Positions 30,990 through 43,369 of a DNA stretch of 64,000 nucleotides are shown piece after piece. The translations under genes were made by a program, and so were the position numbers. The notes beneath the pieces are model-generated. The model was given only the letters and a program-made list of their open reading frames with translations, had not been told where the DNA came from and did no database searches. The stretch covers positions 709,895 to 773,894 of the forward strand of contig JADLZK010002761.1 in NCBI GenBank assembly GCA_015847255.1. The letters run 5' to 3'. Numbering within the stretch: position 1 is the first letter of the stretch; each line of letters opens with the position of its first letter. This stretch comes from Hyparrhenia diplandra. Its lineage: Eukaryota; Streptophyta; Magnoliopsida; Poales; Poaceae.

Positions 30990-33900
30990 AGGGCTGAGAG
31001 ATGGGGTTCGTGGCGGCCGTCGTCGGTGAAGGAGGCGATGATCGAGATGCAGCACCGCCGGGCGGCTTCGTACCAGCGGACGGCGGCGATGGAGTGGATC
31101 GTCCGCCGGCGTCCCACGCGGTCCCCGACCCGCCGGATGGGTACGTGGTGTCGTTCATCGCCTTCCACGGCGTGGCTGGGCATGCGGCGTGACGATTTCT
31201 TCCGCGTATCATCTCGCGTCTTGGGGCGTCGAGCTCCAAAGACCACGCCCAACGGTCTTTGCTCCTCTCGACGCTCACGATGCTGTGCGAGGGCTGGTTG
31301 GGGATCCCCCAGGCTGGGAGCTTTTCAAGCACCACGCTTCGCCAAGATCCGGCCGGCGGCCAAGGGCGGCGGACCGGCTCCGATAGCTTTTGTGTGCCCG
31401 TCTAGCTTACACGGGTGGAAGGTCCGTGAGACTTTCAGAGGGCGACTTCCGTCCGCCAACGGTGTGGAGGGGACGAGTGGTTCTACCTAAAGAACGACCC
31501 GTCCCATCCTCCGCACGCTGATACACCGCCGCACCTTCGCGACGGGGAACCGGTGTGGCGTGAAATGCCCACAAGAGCTCTATGGCGGAGGTGGAGGCGA
31601 CCGTGAATAAGATCAGGTTGCCCGGACCTTTGGCTGACGGTGAATCATATCATCGCGGCCCGGCTTCGAAGGCGGTGGTGCCCCTCCGGCCGTCGAGCCC
31701 CTCCGCGTGTGGGAGATGGTGGCGGACAAGGCCCCGTTTGGGGGACGAACGCCCCAGGCTCACCGTCGATCAGGGTGGAGTTCGATGAAGGCGGTGACCA
31801 AGACGGGCGTGTGGTCGCCGGTGCCCCGCCGATTCGCCAAACTTGAGACATCCGCTGGCTGGTAAGAACTCCTCGCCCGGCCACGACCCGTGTTTCGTTT
31901 TGATTCGCCACGAGCTTTTCGACAGTTCGAGCTCTTCAGTCGGTGAGGTGCGGCCATTCGGCTCTCAGGGCCCCTCTCCCCGCCGCCATTCTCGCTCCCC
32001 CGCGGGGGGGGGGGGGGGGAGGGAAGGGCCGTCCGGCGGTGGTGGTGAGCCGGCTTCGCAGGAGGCTAAGCCCATCGTCATGCTTTGGAGTGGAGCTCCG
32101 ACATCGCGGAACCCGTAGCCGGAGAGGTCGGGACCTCGCGGTCCCACGCCCCGATGCCCCGGTGTCGCCGCCGCCGCGCGGAGCCCGCCCTGATCTTAGC
32201 CCGCGCCCGTGCCCAAGCCCACGACGCGGAGCCGGTCGCTCGGGCGAGGGCGGGTCAAAGCCCGGCGCCTGGAAGTCGAAGAAGAGGAAGACAGCCACCC
32301 GGTGTGTCTGGCGCGGGTCGCGGGTCACCTCCGCACTGGCGCCCCGTTATGAGTGCTCGACTTGTACATTACGTTGCGAGGGCGGCGGCCTCAGATCCGA
32401 GAAAAGCCCGCGGACCGCGCGTCGGGGTCCGCCGGTGCGAGCTTCGGGAAGCGGGCAGTGAGCATCATGGCGCCTTGCCGTCGATGAGCTTCGGCGTCGG
32501 CGGCCTCAGCTCTCGTTGATGAGCTCTGGCGGGCGGCGAGCTTCGAGTGCCGCGGGAACAGCCCGGCGACGGTGGCGGCGACGACGCGGCGGCGAAGCTT
32601 CGGCGGCGGGTTCAACGATGATGGCGCTGTTCTTGTTCAAGGGATGTTGTCAACCACCGCCTCGCCGTCCGGGGAAGTTAAAGCTTACCGGGCCCCTCAT
32701 CGGCGTCGGCCGTCCCCGTGAGTCGCGCCGAAGACGGTTTTGAGCTCGATCGCGTCGAGCTCCAACCGGCGGCCCGGGGAGCGTCCGGTGCCCAAGCCCA
32801 CCGTGAGCCCCTTTGATGGCAACGGGAGATGGGGACGGCGGTTCCCGAGGAGGCCCGGCTATCGGGGCTCGCCGAGGGAGGCCAGCAAGAGCTCGAGATC
32901 CATTCGCGGACCGAAGAGGCCGTCGCGGAGCATCCGTCGTTGATGTCTCGATGATGAAGGGATGGCGGAGGTGGCGAGGATCGCGCGGGCGCGGCGAGGG
33001 CCCGTCGGAGCTGGTCTTAGGAGACGTTGCTGGTCCCCCCAGGTACCCTTCCTCGCCACCGGAAGGTCATGATGAGCGATGTCCGGTGTCCGCGTGCGTT
33101 GCCGTGCAGACAAGCGTCCCACCGGCGGCGTGGGACGTCGTTCTTCCGCCGACCTATGCCCCGATGACGCCCACGGCAGCCCTCGCCCTCCGAGGATCTG
33201 GTGTGCGTGCTCGCCCACAAGCAGTTTGAAGCCCGTCCACGGCGCCGGATGCCTTTCCTTGTGTCTCCCGAGTTGTTCACGTGTTTGTGGTTTTTAGGGT
33301 GTGCAGGACTCCATCCCGGGGTACAACCGGTGACACGGCTGGGGCCGGCGGCCGTCGGGAGGCTGGCTGGGTTGTGCACGAGCTGAGTGAAGAACGAGCT
33401 GAGTGAAGAACTTGGCGCGACACAACTCCAACACCGGTTCCTCGAGCGGGCCGACGGAGGGGCGTCGTCGGGTTCATTCGCGGACGGAGGCCGGGCTTCC
33501 CAGGCGGCACAAGAGGGGCCGGCCGCTCCGCGGGGAGGCGGTCGGCTCGGAGGGAGGAGGCCTCGAGCGCCGCGCCAAGTTGCAGCGCGAGAAGATGCAA
33601 GGGAGCTCGGCGTCCTCCGCCGCCGAGGACAAAGAGCTTGGCGCTTCGGCGGAGCAGCAGGGGGAGTCCCTCTACAAGGAGAAGACGGAGACCGCCCGAG
33701 TGCCTCCGCCGGCGCGACGCCGAGCTTCGTGGGTGAGTGTTCTCACTCCTATCTTGCTTCTTTGTCTTCTCGGTGTTTGGGGCTGATCGTCCTCTCCGCG
33801 GGACCTCGGCCGTATGACCGGGCGAGGCCGCGAAATGTGGTCTTTGTTGCCATGCGAGCAATCGCGGAGAGAGACCGGCTCAACACCGAGAACGAGAACT

Positions 33901-34700
33901 TCGGGCGCAACGGCGGGGAGCTCTACACCGAGCTGTATAGTAAGCGGGCATCGCTTTCTCGCCTTGCCTCCCAAGTCAATGGTGGCTCTTGCATCGAAAA
34001 CGTCTTCTCGTTCTTGCGGGGAGAAAGAGAAGTCCTTGAAGGCGCCGTGTGGACGTCGAGACAAGGACCGAGCTCGCTCGCCGAGGCTTCTCTCGCAAGG
34101 TACGTAGCTCACGCCGCGAGAGAAGGAGGCGGATTTGCAGCCGCACCGCCGACCGACCGACGCGCCAGCAAAGGAGATCAAGCTCCTCCAGAGCGCGCGG
34201 CCAAGGCCGGAAGGAGGCCGAGAGCTCGGAGCGCGCGCTGGGAGCCTTGGCGTCCGTGGTGGAAGACGCCCGCGATGTCCTTGGCGTGGAGGAGGAGGCG
34301 GCGGACCACACGGTGTCGGGCCTCCGAAAAGAGCAGGTAACGAGGACGCCGCCGGCGGCCCACAAGGCGATCAGCGCCGCTTTCACCCACTACCCTCGCT
34401 TTCGAGGTTGACGCCGTGAAAACGGGTGGGCGCTGGCGTCGGCGACGCCGACACCGAGCGGAAGATTGCTTCTTGCCGAGGCCGCTACCGCGGAGTCTCT
34501 CCGCCGAGCTCTTCAAGCTTCTGCCGAGGAGCCGGTCTCGAGCCCCGGGCCGGTGGGGATGAAGCGCCCGAGGAGCTTGCCGAGGAGGAGGAGGCCGCGG
34601 AGGACGTTCGCCAAGAGCCGCTAGACGGGTCTCCCCACCGCATAGGGGAGGAGCCTCGAGGTCGGGCCTCTTTTCGTAATAAGTTTATAAGTCCTCGTAG
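30990..34700 (+). pseudogene. antisense ORF of the Tat element (Transposase_28-like)
   Basis: On the plus strand, opposite to gag-pol, the sequence reads VPDPPDGYVVSFIAFHG (31127-31180), then in other frames MLCEGWLGI and EWFYLKNDP, which are the landmarks of the protein family called putative gypsy-type transposon (Transposase_28). Downstream (33387-34340) is a long Glu/Arg/Ala-rich open stretch with NTENENFGRNGGELYTELYS, compatible with the coiled-coil C-terminus. At least six frame changes interrupt it. Its function in the living element is unknown. A promoter-like TATA (CATAAATAGGCG, near 30855) lies upstream on the plus strand. Confidence 0.7.
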
Positions 34701-35239
34701 TTGAGGCGTTTTGTAAAAACTTATGGAAGCATGTGCTATTGTTAATGGAAAGCGTCTTTCCCCTTTTGCCGCACTCAATCTCTACTTTGACTTTTGTGAG
34801 CTTGTGACTTCGAGAGCCGAGTGGCGGGTCGTTTTCTCGCTGGCAGGGCGCGGGAGGTTATTAGGCGCGCCGCCGCCATGCTCTAAGTTCGTTGAGCTCA
34901 GACTTAGTCGTTCGGAGATATCGTTTGGGCCGAAAGGAGAGAGCGTGAGTTCTTGAGTATGAGCTCACACGAGCTCTAAACTCGTGATCTTTTTGCGAAA
35001 GGCGGTGTGTGTTGAAACGATGGGGTGTGCCCCCGATGGGGTGTGCCCCATTCCTCAGCCCCCGAGCGAAAGGGCAGGCCTTTGCCCGGCAAAGGCCTGT
35101 CGTTGCTTAGTTTAGGTTGAGCTTAAGGTGCGAATTCGAGATGCTTGCACAAAGTTTTTGCATTGAATTGGTGTTCTATTAAGCTCTTGCAAACGGTATA
35201 AGGTTTCAAAGTACATCTTAGGGGTAAAAGCGACGTAGT

Positions 35240-36260
35240 CGTTCGATGTTCCATGCGTTGCTGAGAACTCGTCCCTAGTGGTCCTTGAGCTTGTACGTGC
35301 CCGGCCTCAATACTTGGTCGATGGTGAAGGGACCCTCCCATGGGGCGGAGCTTGTGCTTGTCCTTCGAGCTCTGGACTCGTCAGGGACATGATCGCCGAG
35401 CCGAAGGCTCTCGTCCCTTGACGTGTCGCCGCGGATAGCGCCGCATGGATTGCGTGTACTTGGCGGAGGGATGAGCGCTGGATGTCACGAGCCTCGCCGA
35501 GCTGGTCGGGCGGGCGCCTTCGAGCGCTTGGTTGTTGTGCTTCATCGAAGCTCGAGGCTCGGGCGCAGCCGCATTCTCGAGTGGGCGGGAAGGACCGCCG
35601 ACCAAGACGAGGAAGAACGGGTCCGCCTAAAGGGCCCTCGGCGGGGTGGTGCGAAGACTCCATACCACCGCTGGGAGCTCGACGAGCCATCGACGAGCCG
35701 CATTTCAAGCCTCCTGGAAGATGCGGACTTCACGCCCGCAGATCATCCCATTAGCGCGCTCTACCGGGCCCATTGGTGCGGGGGTGGTGACAAAAAAAGC
35801 TGTGGTCGACGCTGATGCCGCGGATCGTTGCACCGATGAAGACCTCCCCACGGTTGGTGCCATTGTCGGTGATGATCGAGTTCGGGACCCCAAAGCGTGG
35901 ATGATGCCTGGAAGAACTTGACTCGGCCTCCTTAGCTCGACACCGCACAATGGGCATGACCGGATCCACTTGGAGAACTTGTCGATGGCGACAGGAGGTG
36001 AGTGTATCCTCCGGTGGTCTCCCCGGGAGTGGTCCCACCATGTCGAGGCCCTGCACGCGAACGGCCGTGAGCGGGATCACCGGGAGGATTGGGCCTGGGA
36101 GATGCGTCTCGCTATAAAGAATCGGGTACCGCAGCCGCCGACGACTTTTACTTGGGCGTCTGGCGACGGGCGGTCGGGCCGCAGAAGCCTTGGCGGAAAG
36201 CTCTCGACAAGAGCTCACGATGCCGCTGCATGGTGGCCGCAATCGCCGTTGCGGATTTTT
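35240..36260 (-). pseudogene. Tat element integrase
   Basis: Recognisable parts on the minus strand are QGLDMVGPLPGRPPEDTL (about 36040-35990), FGVPNSIITDNGTN (about 35890-35850), which carries a core aspartate, and the C-terminal block YKLKDH...LSNAWNIERL spread over frames near 35300-35235. The enzyme inserts element DNA into the host. It is frameshifted throughout. Confidence 0.75.
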
Positions 36261-36679
36261 TGACGAAGCTCTTCACCTTGTTCGATGGTGATGCAAATAA
36301 GGATGCCGCCGCCCCTGCACCAGAGCTCTTTCTCCCACGAGGGCGAAGGCCTTGGTCCTTCGGCTAGTCGTCGTGACCTCCTCGCCCGGGGGGAGCTCGC
36401 CTTCCTTTAGCCATCGCAGAACGGGATGCCCCATCCCGCCCTGGGCCATCGATTTAGCCGGCCCAGAGCCGAGCCCGAGCTCGCACCCAAGAGCTTGTAG
36501 CTGAGACCGGGCCTTCGCATCGGGAGAGCTTGATCCCTCTGGGACATCGGTGCCCCATGGGGTCCGGCCTGGGGGAGCTTGAGCTCGCGCCTTCCGAAGC
36601 GGGCTCCCCTTGAGCCGCATCGAAGGCTTGTGTTGCGCTCGGTGCATGAAGACTCCCTGGGAACCGGGAGGCGGTCCGG

Positions 36680-37550
36680 CGCGCAGTTTGGCAAGGGCGT
36701 CGCTGCCGTTGTTGAGATTCGCGGTGGGCGTGGTTGACCTCTAGCCGTGGAAGTGCTCCTCGAGCTCGCGGACCTTCTCGATGGTATGCGACAATCTTTG
36801 GGTTGACGCAATGCGACCTCTTTCATGACTTGGTTCTTGACGAAGCTCGGAGTCCCGGACCTCGAGGTGCGGATGCCGAAGCTTCGTCGCCGATGCGGAG
36901 CCCATTCACCAATGCTTCATACTCGCCACGTTTGTTGGAGGCGGGAAGTGCAGCGTATCGAATACTTCATGCGCACCTTTTTTAGGAGAAGAGAAGACGA
37001 GGCCGACGCGCCTCCTCCTTTTTCACCGATCCATCGGCAGCGTGACCCAAGCACTCGATATCGTCCGGCACGGTGGTGCTTCGATCTCGGTCCACTTTGC
37101 AACAAAGTCCGTTAGGGCTTGAGACTTGATGGCATCCCTAGGCGCGTAGGTAATTTCAGCTCCCATAAGCTCGACGCCCATTTAGCCATGCCCATAACCT
37201 CGGGGTTGCGGATGACCTCTCCCAAGAGGGTACTTGGAGACGATGGTGACCGGGTGGGAGTCGAAGTAGTGCCCGAGCTTGCGTCGGTGATTAGTAACGC
37301 CGTATACGAGCTTTTCGAGCCGTGGTGTAGCGAGTCCCGGGTGTCGCGGAGGACCTCACCGATGAGTAGACCGGGCGCAGTACCTTGCGTAGCGTGCCTC
37401 CTCCTCCTCTCTCGGCGACGGCCTGGTGCTCCACCTTCGTGGTGGCCGAGATGTAAGGAGGATGGGCTCGTGTCGCTGGAGCAACGAGCACAAAGTGGCC
37501 GGCAAGGAGTTGTTTCACCGGTCAGAGCTTGTCGGGCCTCGCCGTCCAAG
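36680..37550 (-). pseudogene. Tat element RNase H
   Basis: Pieces such as ASNKRGEYEALVNGLRIGD (about 36950-36890) and VKNQVMKEVA (about 36840-36815), in different frames, follow the Tat RNase H pattern. The domain removes the RNA strand during reverse transcription. It is heavily broken. Confidence 0.65.
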
Positions 37551-37689
37551 CAGGCGTCGGCTTCTTCGCAACTTGTAAGCGGAGGCTTCGGCCTCCCCGA
37601 GCCGAGCTATGAAACGACTTAGCGTCGCGAGAGACAGCCCCCGTGAGCCGCACGCATTTGACGTTCTGAGCAGGGCCCCATGTTCGTGA

Positions 37690-38260
37690 TATGGCTCTCT
37701 TCGAGGTTGGCCTCACGCGCGCTTCGAGACCGATGAAGCCGGCGGCTTCCCTCGCGGGACCCCGAAGACGCATTTTTGAGCTTGGAACGCCGAACTCCTG
37801 AGCTTGGCAAAGACCTTTCGAGGTCTCGGGATGAGATCTTTTCGAGCGCTTTGTCTTGACAACGATATGCGTCGACATACGCTTTCTACGACTTTTCCGA
37901 GGAGCTCTTTGAAGACTTTCTACATGCACCTCTGGAAGGTGGCGCCGGCATTCTTCAAAAACCGGCGGGCATTGTTACGCAATGTAATGCACCAAACGGA
38001 GTGATGAAGGAGGTGGCGAGCTGGTCGAAGCCTCGATTCATCGCTATCCGGGTGATAGCCGGAGTAAGCGCCGAGAAAATAGCGCCTCACACCCGAGGTG
38101 GAGTCAACAATTTGGTCGATGCGCCGCAAAGGGAACGGATCCTTTGGGCATGCCTTATTGAGACCCGTGTAATCAACACACATTCTCCATTTCCCATTCT
38201 TCTTCTTGACTAGTACGGGTTGGCTATCCACTGGATGATACACCTCCTTGATAAACCTAG
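37690..38260 (-). pseudogene. Tat element reverse transcriptase
   Basis: The frame at 37920-38243 begins HPVDSQPVLVKKKNGKWRM and continues DYTGLNKACPKDPFPLRRID, the fingers/palm blocks of Ty3/gypsy polymerases. The LKNAGATFQRCM block follows after frame changes. The catalytic YVDD, near 37862-37878, is disrupted after YVD by a frameshift. Confidence 0.85.
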
Positions 38261-38729
38261 CGGCTAAGAGCTATCTATCTCTGGGCGATTGCTTGGCGCC
38301 GATCGTCGCCGAAACGTCTGGGCCTTCGCTTTCACCGGCCGAGAGCCGGTTTAATATTCAGGAGTGCTTCGGCGACTTCCTCGGTATGCGAGGCATGTCC
38401 GAAGGCTCTCCACGCAAACACATCGAGGTTTCGCAGGAAGTCGACGCAGCTTCGGCTTTTCCTATTTAGGAGTGAGCTGGACCCTACGCCAGAGGGTGCG
38501 CCCATCCTTATCGACCTTTATCTCCTTGGCGTCCTTTCGGCCTCGAACGTGCCCGTGGCGTTGTTGAGCTTCATCGGATGAGCTCGATCCCCCGAGCTGC
38601 TTGAGCTGTTGTACGAGCTCATGGCCGCGTAGCCCTCTTGAGCCTCTGGGGTGTCCTCCTGCCGCCATCCATCTTGCGCCGTCAGCCGATTCTCGATCAA
38701 GGCTTCTGGCCGGCATTTCTGCGGCAGCT

Positions 38730-39100
38730 CGTTAAATTCTAACGCGTGCTCGAAGGTGGGAGTCGACGGTGACCCCCTTGGGCCCGAATCTTGAGCTTGA
38801 GGTAGGTGTAGTTGGGGACGGCCATGAACTTCGTGATAGCACGGCCGCCCCAAGAGCTGCGTGGGTATGCCTCGAAGGGGAGGACCTCGAACGTGAGGAC
38901 CCTCCCCGCGAGTTGTCCTGGTGCCGAAGGTGACGTGGGAGGTCGATTCGCCCGAGCGGGATCATCTTCCCCAAGACTACGCCGTGGATCGGGGTCCCAT
39001 GAGGGACCTGAGACGTGCTTTGGTGATGCCAAGGGGCTTGGAGCGCATGGACGAGGAGGTTGAGGTCGCGACCCCCATCCAATCAACACCTTGCCGAGGC
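38730..39100 (-). pseudogene. Tat element aspartic protease
   Basis: The segment reads LGKVLIGWGS in the position of the DxGS active site, so the catalytic aspartate codon appears changed. Then come MIPLGRIDLP, LTFEVLPFEAY and GRAITKFMAVPNYTYLKLKI, the usual flap-to-C-terminus order. The enzyme cuts the gag-pol polyprotein. Several frame changes occur. Confidence 0.75.
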
Positions 39101-41440
39101 GCTTTGGTGCCGATGATGGGATCGACGACAGCGGTATCTCCCCGGTACGGGACATGCCGGGGGTGATCCGCCTTGTCGGCTGTGATCGCCGAGCTCGACC
39201 ACACTGAGGTAGGTGGGCGCCGCAGCTCGGTGAAGAGGACCGGGCGCCGTGAGCTTGGCCGGGCGCTTGACCGCAGCCCGAGCTCCCGGCCCAAGACGAT
39301 GTTGACGGCGCCTGCCCTCGGCGTAGACGCCGCCGCCGCCTCCGCCCTCGAGCCCCGCCGCCGTGGCTCGCGTCGCCACCCTTTGCCGCCGCCCCCGCCA
39401 AGGCCCATTACGCAGGCTTCTTCGAGGAGGCAGTCCTTCATCTTGTGCTTGACGGGACCTTCGTGGATGCGGACACGGGCCTCGAGCATCTTGTCGGCGT
39501 TCCTTGTGGGACGAAGCCCTTCGCTCCCTTGGGAGGGGTCTTGGCGCTTATCCGTGACGCGACAAACTCCGTCACGCAGCCCGCCGCTGGACGCTTGTTC
39601 TTCTTGTTCTTCTTCTTGCGGGAGCGGGAGACGGGTCCGCCCGCTGCTTCATCGTCACCCCTCGGGCTTGCCCCTGCCCGTGACGGCGAGAGACGGCCAT
39701 CTCCCTCCCCATGCCCGGGTGGCGAGGTCGAGGGAGCTCCTTCACGGAAACAGCTTCTTGACGCCGAAGCTTAAGTGGATGAGGTTCTCGCAGTGGTGCC
39801 GGTGAACCCTGTAATGATCTCGAGTCGCGAGGCCTCGAGAGGTTGTTGCGCAGCTTGGAGAAGCTACCATCGAGTCACGCAGCTCTCCCCTTCTTTTGCA
39901 GATCCGCCGCCAGTCCCAGTCGTGCTCTGGCCGGGCGTGAGGGTGCCCCCGGAAGTTGCCGACGAAGACGCCGCCAGTCCTCCTGGGCCGCGGATGGTGC
40001 CCTCGCGTAGGTGCTCGAGCCATGAACGGGCCGAAGTCCGCAGCATAGAGAGGCAAAGTTACGGATGATGAAGTAGTCGCCGCCGGGCGCCGGCTACCGC
40101 ACCGAGACGCGATAGTCCTCCAACCACGTGGCCGGATCGATGCCCCGTTGTACCTCGCACCGTGTCGGAGCTCGGAAGCCGGCGAACAGGGGGCCCGTGG
40201 ATCGCGCGGGAGTCGAACGCCGCCGCCTTGAGCTTGAGTTTAATGGCGGCGGTTCAAGCCGCGTGGCTCTCCGCCATCATACGGGCGCCGGGTTACGACT
40301 CTTGTCCTCCCGGGCCGTCGCCCGTCGCCGCGCATCGCGGGCGCTTTGCCGTACGCGGCGCGCGAGGGCGTTTCGCCACGTCGTCGTCGGTGGTACTTTT
40401 CGTCGTCTCTCGGGGCATTCTTGTCGCAAGGCGCCTCGTATTCGTCGGGCGTCATGGTGTTGATGGTGCCGGTTCTCGTGCCGATCCGTCGGGGCGCGTG
40501 AACCTCGCCGGTGAGATGGCAGAGGCCTCGTGCTCTTCTTCTGGTCGTCGATGGGGCCGCGCCGCTGCTCGCCGCTCCGCCTATGTATTCTTTGACTTTG
40601 CTCAGGTCCGCGTTCGGGTCTCGGGGACCGGGCACTTAGAGCAAACGCTGGCGCCGCGGCGTTCTCGGGAAGTTTTTCCGGTCACGGCGGAAGCTCGCCG
40701 GCATCGTCGGCCCGTTGGGCTGATGCGGGTCATGGACATCCTCGAAGCTTCGCGCTGTGACGACGGCCCTCTTTCCGCTGTTTTGGCAAGGAGGGTTGCG
40801 CCATGCCGAGCGCCCGCTACGCTCGAAGCTCGCCGGAGCTCCTCGGCCCGGCCTTGACGCGTCGGCGGAGGGTCGCGGCGCCGGGCGGTGTTACGGCGTG
40901 TGCTCGAGTCGCCGGGAAGGGGATGGCTATCCCTCGGTGTGGCACATGTAACACCGGGCGTGTGGGGTGCGATCCATGAGGCTCATCGATCGAGGGCGGG
41001 CTTCGGCTCGTGGATCGTGGTCGCGGGGCTCATTGCCCCAAAAGAGGGAGAGGCCGGTGGCGGTACATCTTGGCGTGCGCCGCAACTCGCCCACTGACAA
41101 GGCGCTCCCCACCGCGAGCCGGAGGACGACGCTGGCGATGGAGAAGGTGACATCACTAAGAGAGCCCGCGGCTCAAGGCCCCAAGATGTCAGTGGAGGAG
41201 GTCCTGATTAAGAAGCGGTCCGCCCGCTGGGATGGGACCGGGCGGGTTAGTGGGAGCCCTGCCCCATGTTGGCGAGGACGAGAGTCGGTGGCTACGCACG
41301 GAGGCGCGCTGGGATGTCCTCACGCCCAGACGGCAAACGAAGATTTTCCTTACAGGGATTCTCCGGCCGGGCGTCTGTGAGGTCGGCGCCGGCGCAAAGA
41401 TGGGCACTCGGCCGGGCGGTGACGAGGAAGAAGCCATCGG
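39100..41440 (-). pseudogene. Tat element gag
   Basis: The Retrotrans_gag core is seen near 40050-39850 (SWLEHLREGTIRG, then FVGNFRG in the next frame, then CKRRGE). The knuckle region near 39470-39420 reads RVRIHEGPVKHKMKDC. The rest is a low-complexity, charged stretch in shifting frames. Gag forms the particle; this copy is not translatable as a whole. Confidence 0.65.
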
Positions 41441-41460
41441 CGGAAGATCGCCGCATCTAG

Positions 41461-41480
41461 CGCCCCTCTACCGGCGCCAA
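41461..41480 (-). other. Tat element primer-binding site
   Basis: The minus strand reads TTGGCGCCGGTAGAGGGGCG within about five bases of the 5' LTR end. TGGCGCC is the common start of primer-binding sites in the Tat lineage. Confidence 0.65.
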
Positions 41481-41484
41481 CCGC

Positions 41485-42761
41485 CGTTGGGGTCGATATC
41501 GCGCGACCACGTCACCGAATTCGACCGCTAGTGCAAGCCCGAATGGCCTAGCTCTAGAGACAATGACACAAAGTTTATACCGGGTTGGGCGGAATCAAGT
41601 CCCTAGTCCAAGCAATCACTATCCGAGCTCAAATGTCAGACCGGTGCGTATAAGCGACCGAGAGGGAGAGCGGACTTCAAATCTCCGAGATTGAGGCTAG
41701 TGCCAATATGAGGGTGAGGGAGGGATGTTGGTTTGTGGAAACTTGATGCCCCCTCAACTGAGACCTACCTCCCCTTTTATAGTGGCAAGGGGGGTAGGTA
41801 CACACGAGCTCCTCCTCGGGTTGGGGGTTTAAAGGAGGCGAGACTTACGAACCGTGGTGCAAGAGCGGCCCCGAGTCTGGATGAGCTCTTTCAAGGCTGT
41901 GAGCTCGCCTCGAGCCCATGATGTTTCGAGATGCTCTAAATTACCGCCGCCGCACGCTGGAATCCGGTCTGGCGATGGTCGCGGCCGCCCGTCTTTAATC
42001 GTAGTTGGAAGCCGCCTCTTCGGTATGGGAGGGGTGGCCATGCCGGCGGGACGCCGATGCGCCTCCGCATGTACCCGCTGGGACCGAGTAGAGTTGTTGG
42101 ATGCACGGGTACGCGTAGGGAGCTCTCTTCCAGCCTTTGGTCGTGGTGAGCCTTCTCCGAGCTCTTGCAGCCTTGGATGCTGAAATTGGTCGCCGCAGAC
42201 AAAATCGAGGTTTGGGCGTAGTCAGCCGTGTCAGTCCCTAATCGCGGGTAGGAATCCATCCCGTCACACGGGCACGGCCATACCATGGATGAGGCATGCA
42301 CACGCCGATCGTATTCTTGAGGGTACTGCGGCGGCGCCGTTGAGTCGATGGGGTATGGCGCAGCGATGGGAGAGACTCCCCCCGGTCACATCAGCGGCGT
42401 GGCCACAAAGGCTTGTCGTGAGTGGTTGGCCAACTCCGCGTCTCTCGGCTTCAGAAGATAGATGAGCTCTTCCGCCGCCGCAGTGGTCCGTTGAGCTCGA
42501 GCTCAGCGAGGCGGGAAGAGGTCCTCGCAAAGGTGTTCATCACGCCGGACGAGCTCACTCGAGAGCTCGCCGAGGCGAAAGCGCCCCTTGGTTCTCGAGA
42601 GCTCATGCGCTGGGCCGGTCCGGCAACGGCGAGCTCGCTTGTGGGCGGGATTTTTGGAGGCACTGACTCCTTGGCCTTGACGGAGGGCCCCTCGCTGTGT
42701 TTGCTCGCTTAACGCTGTTCTCGAGCTCGCCTCTGGTGTCCTGCACATCGATCCCCCCACA
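41485..42761 (-). repeat. 5' LTR of the Tat element
   Basis: It aligns by eye with 28656-29993 throughout but has many small deletions and substitutions. Its TATA box is at about 41775-41782. The outer end is ATCGATCCCCCCACA at 42761. Confidence 0.85.
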
Positions 42762-43369
42762 GTGGGATTGTTTTTCATCCGCTTGCTTATTTCCTTTTTG
42801 TTGAAATTAGTGTATTCATGGAGCTGTCAATGATTCATCCTTTTGTACACGCCAGGTTAGTGTGTTTCATACAATTATGTTATCCGCTGTTTTAATTAAT
42901 TCAATCTTTTGCGTGTGTGTTAGCGCATGCTGTTGATAAACAGGTGAAATCCTGAAAAAAGTCAGAGAAAATTTGTTGATATGGAATGGACCCCCAGCTT
43001 TGGAACTACGACACCGTGAAGAGGGAAGAAGGAGGCCCATTTTTTTCCCTTTTCTATTTTCTGAAAAGAAATAGAGGGCCAGTTCTAAAATGCTTAAAAC
43101 TATATACAGAACTGAATGAAAACACAGAGACCGGTTCACAATTGATGCACCAATATACAGAACATTTGTTTCAGTATTGGGAGTGACTGATGAGGTGCGA
43201 ATCCGCCACCGGAGACGCACATGTACATCACCAGGAGCGGCCATATCTCATCTCACTACTCACTACACCACCAGCCTACCTCATGAACGAGAACGACACT
43301 GGGGAGTGGGGATTAATAGAGTTCATGAGCGTAGCCATGAGTGTCCCAAACACCCCCCTTAAGCACCAA
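42762..43369. other. intergenic, no gene recognised
   Basis: AT-rich sequence follows the Tat element. It does not continue the DUF4220 gene found on the other side of the element, so a deletion or rearrangement accompanied the insertion. Confidence 0.5.

Larger units (their letters stand above)
28656..42761 (-). mobile_element. Ty3/gypsy Tat-lineage retrotransposon with antisense extra ORF
   Basis: Two related LTRs (28656-29993 and about 41485-42761) bound an internal region of 11.5 kb. On the minus strand come a primer-binding site (about 41461-41480), gag, protease, reverse transcriptase, RNase H and integrase. Then, between integrase and the 3' LTR, about 5 kb contains a plus-strand Transposase_28-like frame. 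That gene order, including the antisense ORF, is known from the Tat lineage (Grande, RIRE2, Retand type). All frames are broken many times and the LTRs differ by many indels, so the copy is old or poorly sequenced. The 5-base flanks GTACT and GTGGG do not match. Confidence 0.88.
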
